A stretch of 64,000 nucleotides of DNA from Impatiens glandulifera. Taxonomy: Eukaryota; Streptophyta; Magnoliopsida; Ericales; Balsaminaceae. The stretch spans positions 18,329,125 to 18,393,124 of the forward strand of contig NC_061869.1 of NCBI RefSeq assembly GCF_907164915.1, in the 5' to 3' direction. The notes beneath the pieces were generated by a model. It was not told the DNA's origin and did no database searches. It was given only the letters and a program-made list of their open reading frames with translations. Below are positions 21,640 through 33,177 of the stretch, piece after piece. The position numbers were made by a program, and so were the translations under genes. Within the stretch, counting starts at the first letter, position 1. Each line of letters begins with the position of its first letter.

Positions 21640-24106
21640 GCAAGAAAAGGAAGCACTTTGATTTAATTGTGGTGGTGACTATTTGATCAACGAATTTGAT
21701 TATCATATGAAAACATGTAAGATAGTAACTCAGTTGTCTTCCCGAAGAACACCATAGTTGAATGGTGTTCCTGAAAGGAAAAAATTACAGATATTGTTTG
21801 ATTGATGATGAGTTTTGTTAATTTCGATATCCTTTTTAGTATATGCTCTCACTACCACTATACTTACATTAACAAGACTCCGTCAAGAACTATAGATAAA
21901 ACTTCATATGATATATGGATTGAAAATATTTCAAAGTTGTCTTTTCTGAAAATATGGGAATGTGAAGTCTATGTAAAACGTTTCCAAATAGAGAAGCTTG
22001 TCTAAAAGTTAGATAAATAATTTTATAGGATATCCAAAAGAAAATTTTGTACATTATTTCTACAATTCAACTAAAAAATATGTGTTTGTTGCAAGGGATA
22101 ATGTCTTTTTAGAAAGAGAGTTCTTTTCCAACAAGTCAAGTGGGATAAATAATCATCTTGAAACAGTTCAAGATGATGAAGAGTAACAAACTCAACAACA
22201 GTAAATTGTTGATGTCAATGATGAGATGATTACGTTTGAAGGCCTAGGGCTTTAGATCATCCAAGATCCATAACAAGAAGATCTACAAACAATTGTGGAT
22301 AATGTTCTAAATTAGTTGATGAAATCACTCATAGATCAGAAAGGTTAAGGTATAATCAAGACATTACAATGATTTTAAATCATGAATGTAAGCTTTGATG
22401 TTCTTATGCTTATTCATAATGAAATTATACCTATAAGCAAGGAGTGACGGGTTTAGACTCCATTAAATGGCATGAGGCCATTAGGTCGTAAATGAATTCG
22501 ATGTTTGAAAATCAATTATGAGACTTGATGGATTTACAAGAATGGGTAAAACCCATAGGAAGCAAATGAGTTTTCAAACTCACAATTGACAATATTGAAA
22601 ATGTACGTATATGTTTATAAGGCAATGATAATTGCCAAAGATTTTGACAAATTCATAGTATAGACTACGAAGAGACATTTTATCTAGTTGTCATTATTAG
22701 ATCTATTAGGATAATTCTAGCTATTGACACATATTATGAATATGAGATATGGCAATGAATGTCAAAATCATTTTTTCTAAATCATTTTTAAAAGAAGATG
22801 TGTACATGACACAACATGATGATTTTGAAAATTCAAATGATGCTAGAAAGATATGCAAACTTAAGAAGAATATTTATGGACTTCAGCAAGCATTAAAGAT
22901 CCAGAACTTTCGATTTGAAAAAATGATCAAAGAATTTGATTTCATTAGACATGAAGAGGATCCTTGTGTTTACAATAAGTTTAGTGAGAGTAAGATAGTC
23001 TTCTTAATATTGTATGTGAATGACATATTACTTATTAGGATGACATTCTGATGTAAGATTCCGTAAACAAATGACTAAAGAAGATGATTCTTGTGTTTAG
23101 AAGATGTAGGAGTAAGTTAGTATTCTTAGTCTTGTATGTGAATGGCATACTACTTATTAGGAGTGATAGTATAATGTTAGATTCTATAAATGAATGACTA
23201 AAAAATGTTCCTCCATGAAAGACTTGGGAAAAGACCAGTACATACTTGAATTAGAATCTATAGATATAGATCCAAAATGTTTCTTAAATTAAGTCAAAGG
23301 ACTTATATTGATAAGATTTATGTTTGACTTGATAATTTTGTAATATTTTATCCTTATTTATTATTAATTTGATCGATATAAAATAATATGTCCAAATAAT
23401 TCATTATTAATAAATGAGATCATCTTTAGTGTTCTAATGAATGAAACTCAATGAATAAAAGTTTTGAATTATTAAAATTCTATACTTTGAAATCATCAAA
23501 TGGACATAGATAATTTTATAAGTGACTATATTGTAAGTTGATTGATAGCGTCATGTTTCATGGGCTATAGGGACATTGAGATGTCTAGTCATTAACTTGT
23601 ATTTGTATGGATGATATATGTAAGACTGATCAACCTTAATACTCTCCAAAAAAGGTTGTGGAGTTTTATGTTAAACCATGATTAGTAAATTCCTCAGACA
23701 TGAGTATATATGTTGTGGTCTCACTTGACAATTGATAATCATTTGACACTGTTAAATTCTTTCTATAAAAGGGAGATATAAAAACATTATTTGAGAATGT
23801 CAAAAGTTAAGTGGGAGCCATAGTCATCCGAGATTAGAGAAGTCCTCATGCTTCGTGTATAATGTGATGCATTGAACAAGAATAGTTTATCGGTCACTTG
23901 AAAAGCAAGAATTGGAAATGCATGGCCATGCACGGATGGATTATTTGAATTATCTATTTATTTGACGGTTCAAACTCAAAACTCAATAAACATATTTGAT
24001 AATAATTATGAATGTCAACATATCATCAAATAAGACATTAAGAGAAAAAAATATCTTATATTGCACACTTGTTTTAAAAACTAGTGGGAGATTTAAGGAA
24101 TTGTGT

Positions 24107-24110
<4 letters not shown>
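21640..24110 (+). pseudogene. Old copia pol relic (copy A)
   Basis: Only fragments remain. Near 21,740-21,780 there is an integrase-type TP..NGV.ERK stretch, and near 22,100 YVFVARDNVFLEREFF. RT pieces appear at 22,749-23,051 (SKSFLKEDVYMTQHDDFE, KLKKNIYGLQQALK, EEDPCVYNKF, then LYVNDILL in place of YVDD). A purine-rich AGTGGGAGAT at about 24,085 may be the polypurine tract. Stops are dense. The copy at 56,230-58,720 is decayed to a similar degree. Confidence 0.7.

Positions 24111-24111
<1 letters not shown>

Positions 24112-24172
<61 letters not shown>
24112..24172. repeat. (TA)n microsatellite
   Basis: About 60 bp of pure TA. In copy B the same position has only about 10 bp, so the tract expanded or shrank after duplication. 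Confidence 0.9.
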
Positions 24173-24173
<1 letters not shown>

Positions 24174-24443
24174 TGATGCTTAATTTTCAAAGTGTCTGGA
24201 TTGCTGGGTCGAGAGTTGTGGTTAATTTGGATATATATGTGAGAGTAAATGGATACTTGGGTCGGATTGTGGGTTGACTCGCCCATAAACTTAAATAGTA
24301 AAAATGAAATTAAAAATGCTATATGCATGTTTCGAACTTGCAACCTAACAAAATAAGTACATCACTTTAACCAATTAAGCTAATAACACTTTATATTTTA
24401 TATTCAACTCTAAATTTGATGAACGTGGGACATTTTTAACTAA

Positions 24444-24481
<38 letters not shown>

Positions 24482-25575
24482 GATGCTTAATTTTTAAAGT
24501 GTCTGGATTGTCGAGTCGAGAGCTGTGGTTAATTTAGATATATATATGTGAGGGTAAATGGATATTTGAGTCAGATTATGGATTGACCCGCCCATAAATT
24601 TAAAAGGTTAAAAGTAAAATTAAAAATGGTATATGTATATTTTGAACTTGCAACCTAACAAAACAAGTACAACACTTTAACCAACTAAGCTAATAATAAT
24701 TTATATTTTAAATTCAAAACCAAATTTGATGAACGCGGAACATTTTTAACTAACTAATATATATATATATATATATAAAATGATGCTTAATTTTCAAAGT
24801 GTCTGGATTGCTAGGTCGAGAGTTGTGGTTAATTTGGATATATATGTGAGGATAAATGGATACTTAGGTCGAATTATGGATTGACCCACCCATAAACTTA
24901 AAACGGTTAAAAATAAAATTAAAAATATTATATGTATATTTCGAACTTGCAATCTAACAAAACAAGTACAAACTTTAACCTACTAAGCTCATAACACTTT
25001 ATATTTTAAATTCAACACCAAATATAATAAATGCGGGACATTTTTAACTAACTAATATATATATATATATAATGATGTTTAATTTTTAAAGTGTTCGGAT
25101 TGTCGAGTCTAGAACTGTGGTTAAATTGGATATATATGTGAGAGTAAATTGATACTTTGGTCGGATTGTGGGTTGACCCGCCCATAAACTTAAAACGGTT
25201 AAAAATAAAATTAAAAATGATATATGTATGTTTTGAACTTACAACCTAATAAAACAAGTATAACAATTTAACCAACTAAGCTAATAACACTTTATAGTTT
25301 AAATTCAACATCAAATTTGATGAACGCGGGGCATTTTTAACTAATATATATATATATATATATAATGATGCTTAATTTTTAAAGTGTCCGGATTGTCGGG
25401 TCGAGAGATGTGGTTAATTTGAATATATATGTGAGAGTAAATGAATACTTGGGTTGGATTGTGGGTTGACTCGACCATAAACTTAAAATGGTTAAAAATA
25501 AAATTAAAAATGATATATGTATGTTTTGAATTTGAAACCTAACAAAACAAATATAACACTTTAACCAAGTGTGAT
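24174..25575. repeat. Tandem array, five units of about 290-307 bp (copy A)
   Basis: Units start at about 24,174, 24,481, 24,781, 25,073 and 25,366, each opening TGATGCTTAATTTT and ending in a variable (TA)n spacer. Shared blocks include GGATATATATGTGAGAGTAA, GGGTTGACCCGCCCATAAAC, TTCGAACTTGCAACCTAACA and CATTTTTAACTAACTAATA. The last unit is cut at about 25,575. Copy B has four units. The unit resembles a short plant repeat amplified in tandem. Confidence 0.85.
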
Positions 25576-25634
25576 TGGAATGTGGTTTATCGAGGGATAA
25601 TATGCCGGTATCAATTGAAAGTGGTTAAAATGTA

Positions 25635-25864
25635 TGAATCAAATATTTGATTGACCAAAGTGCGAGTTCACGATGTAAATATTAAATTATTAATAAATCA
25701 TGAATAATATATTAAAATAAAAAATAGAACACTCTCATTCCACATTTTATTCACTTCGCTAAAACAATTTATCTTCTCAAATATCTCAACACATATTTTT
25801 TCCAAAAGAACATCGCATCTCGTGACCTTACACTTTCATTTTGGTCAATCAAATATTTGATTCA
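25635..25864. repeat. Segment bounded by a perfect 25-bp inverted repeat (copy A orientation)
   Basis: The 25-bp sequence beginning TGAATCAAATATTTG at 25,635-25,659 is repeated as its exact reverse complement at 25,840-25,864. In copy B the interior is in the opposite orientation and the two 25-mers lie in direct orientation (59,849-59,873 and 59,906-59,930). Confidence 0.85.
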
Positions 25865-25869
25865 AATAT

Positions 25870-27525
25870 TGAATATATATTATTATTATTTTTTATTAAA
25901 TTTATTTTATTTATATTTTTATTCGTGTGCATTGCACGAGAATCTTCCTAGTTTAATTTAATGTTTAATGACTAATTTTAGATAGGACAATTATTAAAGA
26001 TAATTTAATTCAATTATTTTAAGAGTTGTAGTGTTTTTCTACAATCTAACTATGATTAATAAGGTAAGCATATATATCTATTATAATTGGGTCATATGAG
26101 GTCACACACTAAGAGTTGACAAATTAGATCAAATGAAATGATGATTAATTATTATTAATATATATATATATATAATAAATATTATTATTTATTTATGAAA
26201 TAAAATAAAATAATATATAATAAAGTAGTTTAATTATAAAATTAAGATTTTAAAATAATACTATTTATTTATGAAATAAATAATTTATAATTAAATAGTT
26301 TAATTATGGTGTTAAAATCTTTATATAATCAAAATTTAATTAAGGAAAGAGTTACAATTTTTGTATATTCTTTTCTTCAATATTTTACAACTTATTTATA
26401 AGATAATGAGGTTAAACTTTTGAGAAATACAAACAAAATATATTGGACTAAATAATTAGTTTATGAGAATTAATTAAGAGAGAAAAACATAAAGATAACA
26501 TTGGAAGTTATTGAGAGAAATCAATATGAATTGCTTCTCCTTTTCATCCTATCAGTCGAAGGCAAAGAGATCTAATCGGGCTCGTGTGGAAATAAATACA
26601 CAATTTCTTTTGAAAAAATAATGAATAATCATTTGAAGCATGATAAAAACAATTGAAGATAGTTAATGAATCTTGAATTACTAGTTGTTTTGACATTATT
26701 AAAAACTAGTAGATTATTTGGTGTTATATTATTTGTATAAAATTTAAATTTACAAAATGATATGATTCAAGATGAATTTCATCGTCTTATTTTTCAAAAT
26801 AAGATATTTATCAAAAACCGAGGACACCCAAGACAAATTAATTTACATCGTCTATTTCCTCAAAAAAAAAATAATGATCGAAATTTAAGAAGAACCAAGA
26901 CGAACTTATATCGTCTAATTAATAATAAATAATTAGGCATATCTCTTGACATCTCTTTACTCAAACTCAAGATCTAGAAAAATATTGTTACTCGTCTTGC
27001 CTAAACTTTGCACACTTAACCAACTTGAACCACATACTTCTTTCTTTTTGAATATATATTTTTTTTAAATAGTCCTAGTTAATATATTTTTAATAAAAGT
27101 CTCAAATGTTGAAGGTTGAGAAAATGTTTCACAAATTTGATAATTAGTCTATTTTTCTAAAATTAATTAACAATATTTATAAAATTAAAATAATAATTTT
27201 TTTTAATTACTCCTAGAAATAATACATTTTTAAGGTATTTAAATCGTAGTCTTACAAATATTCAATTTAAAACACAAATACGTTCAATATTCAAATTAGT
27301 GACATGAAATTATATCGTTATATAACTTTTTTGAAAATAAATAGTTACTCAAATCAATTTCGAAAATTATAATGCGTACATGATAAGTTAAAATAAAATA
27401 AAAAATGTTTTTATTTATTTAAGAAAATTATCAAATTAAAATTTTGATAAATTCGAGGTTGACATAAACTAATTCAAAATTCAAGTTTATTTAGTGAAAA
27501 GACTTAATAAAAATATTTTATTGGG
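25870..27525. other. AT-rich DNA, mostly shared with copy B
   Basis: No gene is supported. 25,870-26,548 matches 60,095-60,772, and 26,757-27,303 matches 63,425-64,000. Between them copy A has about 200 bp containing a fragment (26,590-26,700) of the non-autonomous LTR family, where copy B has about 2.6 kb of other repeats. Confidence 0.6.
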
Positions 27526-27529
27526 GTTA

Positions 27530-27740
27530 AGATTTGCAATATAATACCCTTCAAAGTTTGGCCCATTTAATAAAAACACTAACATTATTGGGCTTATTAT
27601 CTCTAGCAACCGTCAAAGGAAACCCTAATTTCTTACATAGGTTCTCTCTTGCGCAGTCCTTAAATAAGCCCTCATTTTTTCTTCTCTCTCGAAAATTCTT
27701 TTCTCATTCATTCTTCTTCTTCATCTTTTGCTTATAATTA
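27530..27740 (+). promoter_or_regulatory. Site II/telo-box promoter-like region
   Basis: Contains GGCCCAT (about 27,560), TGGGCTTA (about 27,589), the telo-box AAACCCTAA (about 27,619-27,628) and a TC-rich leader (27,640-27,730). No clear TATA box is seen. The arrangement is typical of plant ribosomal-protein or snoRNA-host promoters. Confidence 0.45.
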
Positions 27741-28260
27741 GATCTCTCAAATTCTATCAAAACCCTGTTCCAATATTTCGTAAAACAGATCTGATTAGGA
27801 AATGATAGGTGAGAGTTATGTTGGTCTTCCAATCCAAAGAAATTTTCACAGAAATAAAATAGGAATGGTAAGAATAGGTTAAATGTCTATGATGGCTTAT
27901 ATAGGATAAAGGGAAACCATTTTGAGATTGAAAAATCTCGCTTAGTACAAATTTTCAGGTGTAATGCTTCTTTATAGCTGTTAGATTGCACTGAGTTCAC
28001 CACTAATTTCCCTGAAGTTAAAAGAGAAAAAGAGTTGTACTTAACTTAAGATAATAGGTATATTATTTATCTTTATTATTTGTTTAAGATTAACTCTGTA
28101 TATTTTCAGTTTATTTATTCGGCTTATTATTAACCCAAATTTATTTATTCTTTGTCCATCTAGCTATATCATTAACCAATAAAGAAGATAAGTCAACATC
28201 AAGAGGAGCAATAAAGAAGAAGACCAGTCACAGAAACAATTAGAAACTGATTTTGTATAG
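27741..28260 (+). other. Possible small spliced gene or snoRNA-host transcript
   Basis: An ATG at about 27,801 is followed almost at once by a consensus donor (ATGATAG|GTGAG). Acceptor-like sites are at about 27,957 (TTTTCAG), 28,109 (TTTTCAG) and 28,164 (CCATCTAG). After the last one a frame reads ISLTNKEDKSTSRGAIKKK, then TSHRNN before TAG at about 28,246, a basic tail. No family is recognised. With the upstream promoter this could be a remnant of a small nucleolar/ribosomal gene or a non-coding host gene. Low confidence. Confidence 0.25.
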
Positions 28261-29379
28261 GATTTTTTTATTTTTTATGTAAATTGATAATTTTATAAAA
28301 TGTAATTTATTGATTAAATGAAATGAAATTAGTTGATGTTTAGCTAAATGTGTTCTTAGTTGTTTTATTTAATATTTGAGCTTAGTTTTAGATTAATGAT
28401 GGTGAATTGGTGAAAGTTTAATTTAGTTTTAGAAGTTATAATAATTTTATTTTTATCATTTGGTTGCATGATTAAATAAAACAATGTAATAAGTTTTGTC
28501 ATTTAAAAAAAAAATATTATTTGTAAAGAAAATTATAGTTTTTATATATTATAAATAATGGCTAAATTGAGTAATTCCTACCTCAAAAATAATAATTATA
28601 ATAAATTTAGTATGGTCAAATTTTAGAATATCTATTTCAAATAAAAAAATACAAGAAAATTAACATAACTCTAGTGTAAACATGGTCAACGTCTAAATAA
28701 TTTGTGGTATGTTTCTTTTCGGATTATTATTACTTAGTTATATGATAATCATATTTTTATACAAATTATTATATATGATAAAATTAATTGTTTTTAAGAA
28801 AAAGTTGTTGTTTTATTTGGATTTATTATGATTAAATAGAAAAATCTTAAGAAAATTGTATTCATTGATTCAATTTTTATCAATGAAAACACATGAGTCA
28901 TTGGTCTAAGTGTTAGTAAAAATTTTAGAAATGATTTTGTAAAAACATTGTAAAGGAATATGTTTGAAATGATCGGCTTTGGATAAATATTTTAAATAAA
29001 ATATCAATGTTTCAATATCAAATTTGATAAATTCTCAATTTTCTTATAGATAAGAATAGACATTTTTAAATCTCAGAGTTTTGAATTCTCTAATACGACA
29101 TAACTCGTTTTGTTTTTATGAATAAGAATTGTTTTTATAACAATGATATTTTATTAGTAGTACTATTTTGAGCTATATCAAAATTTATGTTCAGAAGTTG
29201 TAGAGTTTAAAATTATTTGTTTTCAAATTCTGGACTTCCAGTATTATTTGATTTGTTTAATTCAGTGGATCAATTTGAAACTCTCCTATTTGACAATTTT
29301 ACAAAATTAGGTGGAGATGTCTTTACCATTTAACTAGTATTTAACTAGTGTCACCATTTTTCTACCATTTGATTTGGAT
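28261..29379. other. AT-rich intergenic DNA, no feature seen
   Basis: No ORF of interest, no repeat shared with other parts of the window, and no structural RNA that I can support. Confidence 0.5.
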
Positions 29380-29925
29380 CACCCAATATCTTTTATAAAT
29401 GATTTGTTAATCCAAATCCTTATACCTTTATTCAAAATATAAATATTGTTTTATGAGATTTTCAAAATCTCAAATTATTTTTGAGATGAAAATAATTACA
29501 AAACTTACCCAATATATTTGATAATTTTATTATTTTTATATAATCTTTCTAACTTTATTAGTTGATATTTGAATCATTTTATTTATTATTGTCAAAATCT
29601 CCCAGTAATTAATTATAATTGTCAAAATCTTCATGCTATTAAATAAATGCATTTTATAACTTTTTTTCAAAAATTAAAAATGCTAAATAAAAAACAATAA
29701 TTTTTACATAATCCTTTTAACTTTATTAGTTGATATATGGATTATTTTATTTATTATTGTCAAAATCTCCCTACATTTATTATTGTCAAAATCTCAATAC
29801 AATTATTTTTATTTAAAAACAAATTTCAAAATTTGAAAATCTCAAATATAATTTATATAATTTGAATAAAGTTATAAGGATTTAGATTAACAAATAACTT
29901 ATCAAATATATTGAGTTTATTTACA
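29380..29925. mobile_element. Foldback/MITE-like element
   Basis: About 43 bp at 29,385-29,430 (GATTTGTTAATCCAAATCCT core) recurs in reverse complement at 29,865-29,910. Inside, a block with CTTTATTAGTTGATAT and TTATTATTGTCAAAATCTC occurs twice in direct orientation (about 29,545-29,640 and 29,705-29,800). No coding capacity is present. The inverted ends suggest a non-autonomous DNA transposon. Confidence 0.45.
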
Positions 29926-30299
29926 GTCTTTTATTATTCTTATAAATTTGAATTAAAAAATTTAAAATTTGTAAGATTAAAATTAGTTAAAGAAATATTT
30001 ATTTTATTTATATATGAATTAACTAAAAACGGAATTTAAAAAAGTTATTATTTTTAAAATTTGGGATAAAGAAAAATGTAAATGTATTTAAATAGATTCA
30101 TTGTTTGAATCATATTTTTTTATTGACCGTGAGGACTTGTTGGATGTTAGTTATTTGAAATATTTTTTAAAAATATTGTTGAATGAAAAAGTATTTGTTG
30201 TTTAATTTTTTAATTTATTAAATTATTAAATTATTATAAAGTTTTTAATTTATTTAAAATTTAAATTTTATATAAATAACATAACAACAAATTAACTTG

Positions 30300-30965
30300 T
30301 AATCTACTTGTTTTTAATAATGTTAAAACGGCTAGTAATTTAAGATTCACTAACTATCTTCAATTGTTTTTATCATACTTCAAATGATTATCCATAGTTT
30401 TTCGAAAGAAATTGTGTATATTCTTTCATTTGAATTGATCGAGCCTCTCTTTCATGAATATGAATTGCATTCATCATCTCATTCGTCTTCTTACATCAAA
30501 TGTCAATTCAATGATCTCATTCATCTTCGAATTGACCGAGCTTTTCATCTAGCCCATTTTCATGACTAAGAATCTCATCAAGGTCTCATTTTTCTACTCA
30601 ATAATATAACAAATCAATTATCTCATTCATTTAAACTATAATCCACAATATATAGAACAAAAGAAGTAACAAAATCATCACTTTTGAATTGACCGAGTCT
30701 CTCATCTAGCATATTTTTCATGACTATGAATCTCACTCAATGTCTCATTCATCTTCTCACGTTAGAAGATAATGCAATGATTGTTTATTGTTTCGCTTGA
30801 GAGTTACATCAAAATGTTTTCACCTCAACTTATAAGTATCTTTCATTAATCTTCCTTTTTTTGGTCTTTCATAATATTGTTCCAAACTTAAACACCCGCC
30901 AACTCAATGCAATCTTGCAGTTTGGTCTGAAAGATTTTCTTGTCAAAATGTCGACAATGTTGTCC
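30300..30965 (-). mobile_element. Inverted fragment of the non-autonomous LTR family
   Basis: On the minus strand this stretch follows 3,310-3,870: the CAACATTGTCGACAT-type block, the ACTTATAAGTTGAGGTGAA block, GCATTATCTTCTAACGTGAGAAG and repeated GATGAGAGACTCGGTCAATTC motifs. No LTR is attached, so it is an internal fragment. Confidence 0.6.
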
Positions 30966-31017
30966 TTAAAAAAATAAATTTTAGCAATTATTAAAGAATT
31001 ATAAAACAATCAAAATG

Positions 31018-31600
31018 TTAAATCTGTAACTTACATTTTTTTGTTATACCACATTCCCACTTTGCATTGTCCGTATAAGTTTGCACATGTCTCATACAGT
31101 ATATTTCGTAATCTGTTGTATTAGTACTGTCTTGCCAAGTGAATTTCAAAATTTTGAACGAGAATTTAGATATTTCAGTTGTAATTTTTGATTCGAGAGT
31201 GCTAAAGAACTCCAAGAATGAATTATTTGTTTTACAAATGAAGTTAAATTTAGCATAGATTTCAAAACACTTTAACATAGATAAAGTTCAACTTACCAAT
31301 TACCGAGTTATGACATATGTATCTTCCCATAGCAATTTTTTTTGGCAATGAGAGGTTGTCGATGATTTCGATTACACTCCTATTCATATTGATATAAACA
31401 TTATAAAAGTGACTTTGGTATATAATTGGGAAGAAGATCTAAAAAGTCATATTCAGATGATATTAAAATATTGGACTTACAAGTTGAGCATGTATCAAGT
31501 CTTCCGGTGTTATCTCAAATATTCTCATTTTTTCTTGACTTGATTAAAAAGAACTTCTGAATTTGTATACATCTCCTACAAATCAAATTAACATCACAAT
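31018..31600 (-). pseudogene. Ulp1-like cysteine peptidase domain, catalytic Cys lost
   Basis: Minus-strand exons read IFFPIIYQSHFYNVYINMN, then VIEIIDNLSLPKK (about 31,430-31,320), and further on FSFKILKFTWQDSTNTTDYE followed by IYCMRHVQTYTDN (31,190-31,080). In C48/Ulp1 peptidases the pattern is H...D...N-x-x-DCG-V/I-x-x-x-R-H. Here the His and Asp are present but the DCG is DYE, so the nucleophile is gone. Introns with GT...AG are visible (about 31,485-31,435). This is the C-terminal end of the plant-mobile-domain/Ulp1 gene whose 5' part is at 37,510-38,504. Desumoylation activity is not expected. Confidence 0.7.
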
Positions 31601-31839
31601 AAGACCATTCGTTTAAAAAAGAAAAGAAATAGCCATAAAAAATCTTATAGAAACGATTGTCAAAAATGCAATTCTCCTGCCATAATGTTTTTTACTATAA
31701 TAATTCATAAGGTGTGTACAGGCATCAATAATACCACTTTCAACATGGCATTGACTTTACATTGAAAGAAAATTCCCTACGTTGATCGAGGTATGCTCCG
31801 TATCATATATCACTTCCTTCTTGAAAAGAAAATGAAGAA

Positions 31840-31985
31840 AACACATTGGTCCAGAAAATGTCCCAAAATGTCCAGAAATGACACATTTTGGGACCTGAAA
31901 TATCATATTTCGAGACCCAAAAAGTCCCGGGTCCCGAAATATCACAATTTGGGTCTCGAAATCAACATTTTAATAACTATAAAGA
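31840..31985. repeat. Palindromic AAATGTC / GACATTT-type cluster (3' side)
   Basis: Alternating forward and reverse copies of a short motif: TGTCCCAAAATGTC, GACACATTTTGGGAC, ATTTCGAGACCCAAAAAG and TTTGGGTCTCGAAAT. It lies in intron-like DNA of the Ulp1 gene and can form a hairpin. A similar cluster is at 38,510-38,665. Confidence 0.6.
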
Positions 31986-32287
31986 AATCAACATTATAAG
32001 AATTACCTCATTCTCCTCATTTGCAAAAACGAACCCCACAATGATTTTATCTCGGGTATCTATGTTGACCTAATCAAAGTAAGATTTTTTTTAATGTTCG
32101 TAACCATATATGGAGATTGAAGTTGTGTCGGAACTTTCAAATTCCTAGGGGGATTTTTTGATTAGCCGTTTATTGGAATATGTTCTTCTTCATGTACAAT
32201 CACCATTTGTAAAGGATTTTATGTTTCTACAACCACCAATTCGGGTCTTTTTACAACACTAACCACCATTTATAAACGATTTTCCTC

Positions 32288-32768
32288 TTCTTATACCACC
32301 ACTTCAGGTGTATTGGCTTCTATAGTGGATGTTCGATCTTTGAAGTATTTGTGGATGGCATCCTTAAGACGTTTATCATTGTCCATAGCATTGTATAAGA
32401 CGTGGATCGAGTTGTAATACAATGGTGATGTGTCCCAGCCAATACTTAAATCTGCCAATACTTTTATGGCTTTTGTAATAATCTGTGTAGATATAGAAAT
32501 CTGCATTAATGCATCGTTAAAACTCTGCATCCTTGTTTTCTTTTGAGGCGCTTCATTTTGAGGCACCCTCACATCTTCCACTGCCTCATGTTGAGGCACC
32601 CCCCATATGCCCCATGTTGAGCCATCTCCTCATCCTCCACCTCATATGTCATATGTGGAAGAGGTGGAAGTGGAATGCTTCCAACATCGCCTCCACATCC
32701 GAATCCTCCATGTGCCAACTCCGTTTCCAACCTAACCTTCAACTTACTATAATTTCAACATTACAGTA
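32288..32768 (-). pseudogene. Linker region of the plant-mobile-domain/Ulp1 gene
   Basis: Open on the minus strand from about 32,630 to 32,291 apart from one G-run frameshift near 32,600. It encodes a Gln/Glu/Pro-rich stretch, then a helical segment (SFNDALMQISISTQIITKAI). In this family a variable linker joins the N-terminal mobile domain to the C-terminal Ulp1 domain. The copia insertion at 32,769 cuts it from the 5' half. Confidence 0.5.
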
Positions 32769-33137
32769 TGTTGAGTTATGGAGCCTACACTTATAATAAA
32801 CTCTACATTGTTAATTAGAGTTTATTGGGTTTTCTTTTTGGTTTTGGACTTGGGTCTGACCAAAGTTATTTAGGTTTATTACCTGAATGTTTACCCGATA
32901 AATATGTGATTATTAAGGGTTTACATTGTTAAGACAAAATTTTAGAGAGATAAAGTGTGAGGCAAAAAAGTTTGTATTCTTTCTTCTTCTTCATAGTGAA
33001 ATCTGGTGGTGGATGAAGTGGATGTATCTCAATTTGAGTGAACCACTATAAATCTGTGTGTTCTTGTGTTCTTCTTTTTTGTGTTTTTTACAGATTATTT
33101 TCAAGCAGGTCGGATTTGGAAGATACAAATCCTAACA
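32769..33137 (+). repeat. 5' LTR of the complete copia element
   Basis: TGTTGAGTTATGG...AATCCTAACA, 369 bp, with a TATAAATATG-type box in the CCCGATAAATATGTG region (about 32,897). It is followed directly by the primer site. Confidence 0.95.
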
Positions 33138-33139
33138 AC

Positions 33140-33151
33140 TGGTATCAGAGC
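33140..33151 (+). promoter_or_regulatory. tRNA-iMet primer-binding site
   Basis: TGGTATCAGAGC, two bases after the LTR, complementary to initiator methionine tRNA. Confidence 0.9.
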
Positions 33152-33177
33152 AGCTAGGCTAGATCTGAGCATTGGAA

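Noticed and set aside
24340..24385. tRNA-derived SINE promoter (TTCGAACTTGCAACC resembles a B box)
   Set aside because: No A box at proper spacing, no cloverleaf and no poly(A) or T-tail. It is one block of the tandem unit near 300 bp.
24174..25575. CRISPR-like repeat-spacer array
   Set aside because: Units are about 290-307 bp with (TA)n separators in a plant nuclear context. They have none of the short repeats and unique spacers of CRISPR.
27880..28020. C/D-box snoRNA in the intron-like stretch (ATGATGGC ... CCCTGA)
   Set aside because: The C box does not match RTGATGA and I see no flanking terminal stem. A covariance search would be needed.
31793..32073. Overlapping short ORFs across the palindromic cluster
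   Set aside because: They follow the repeat motif in several frames and are open on both strands because of its symmetry, not because of coding.
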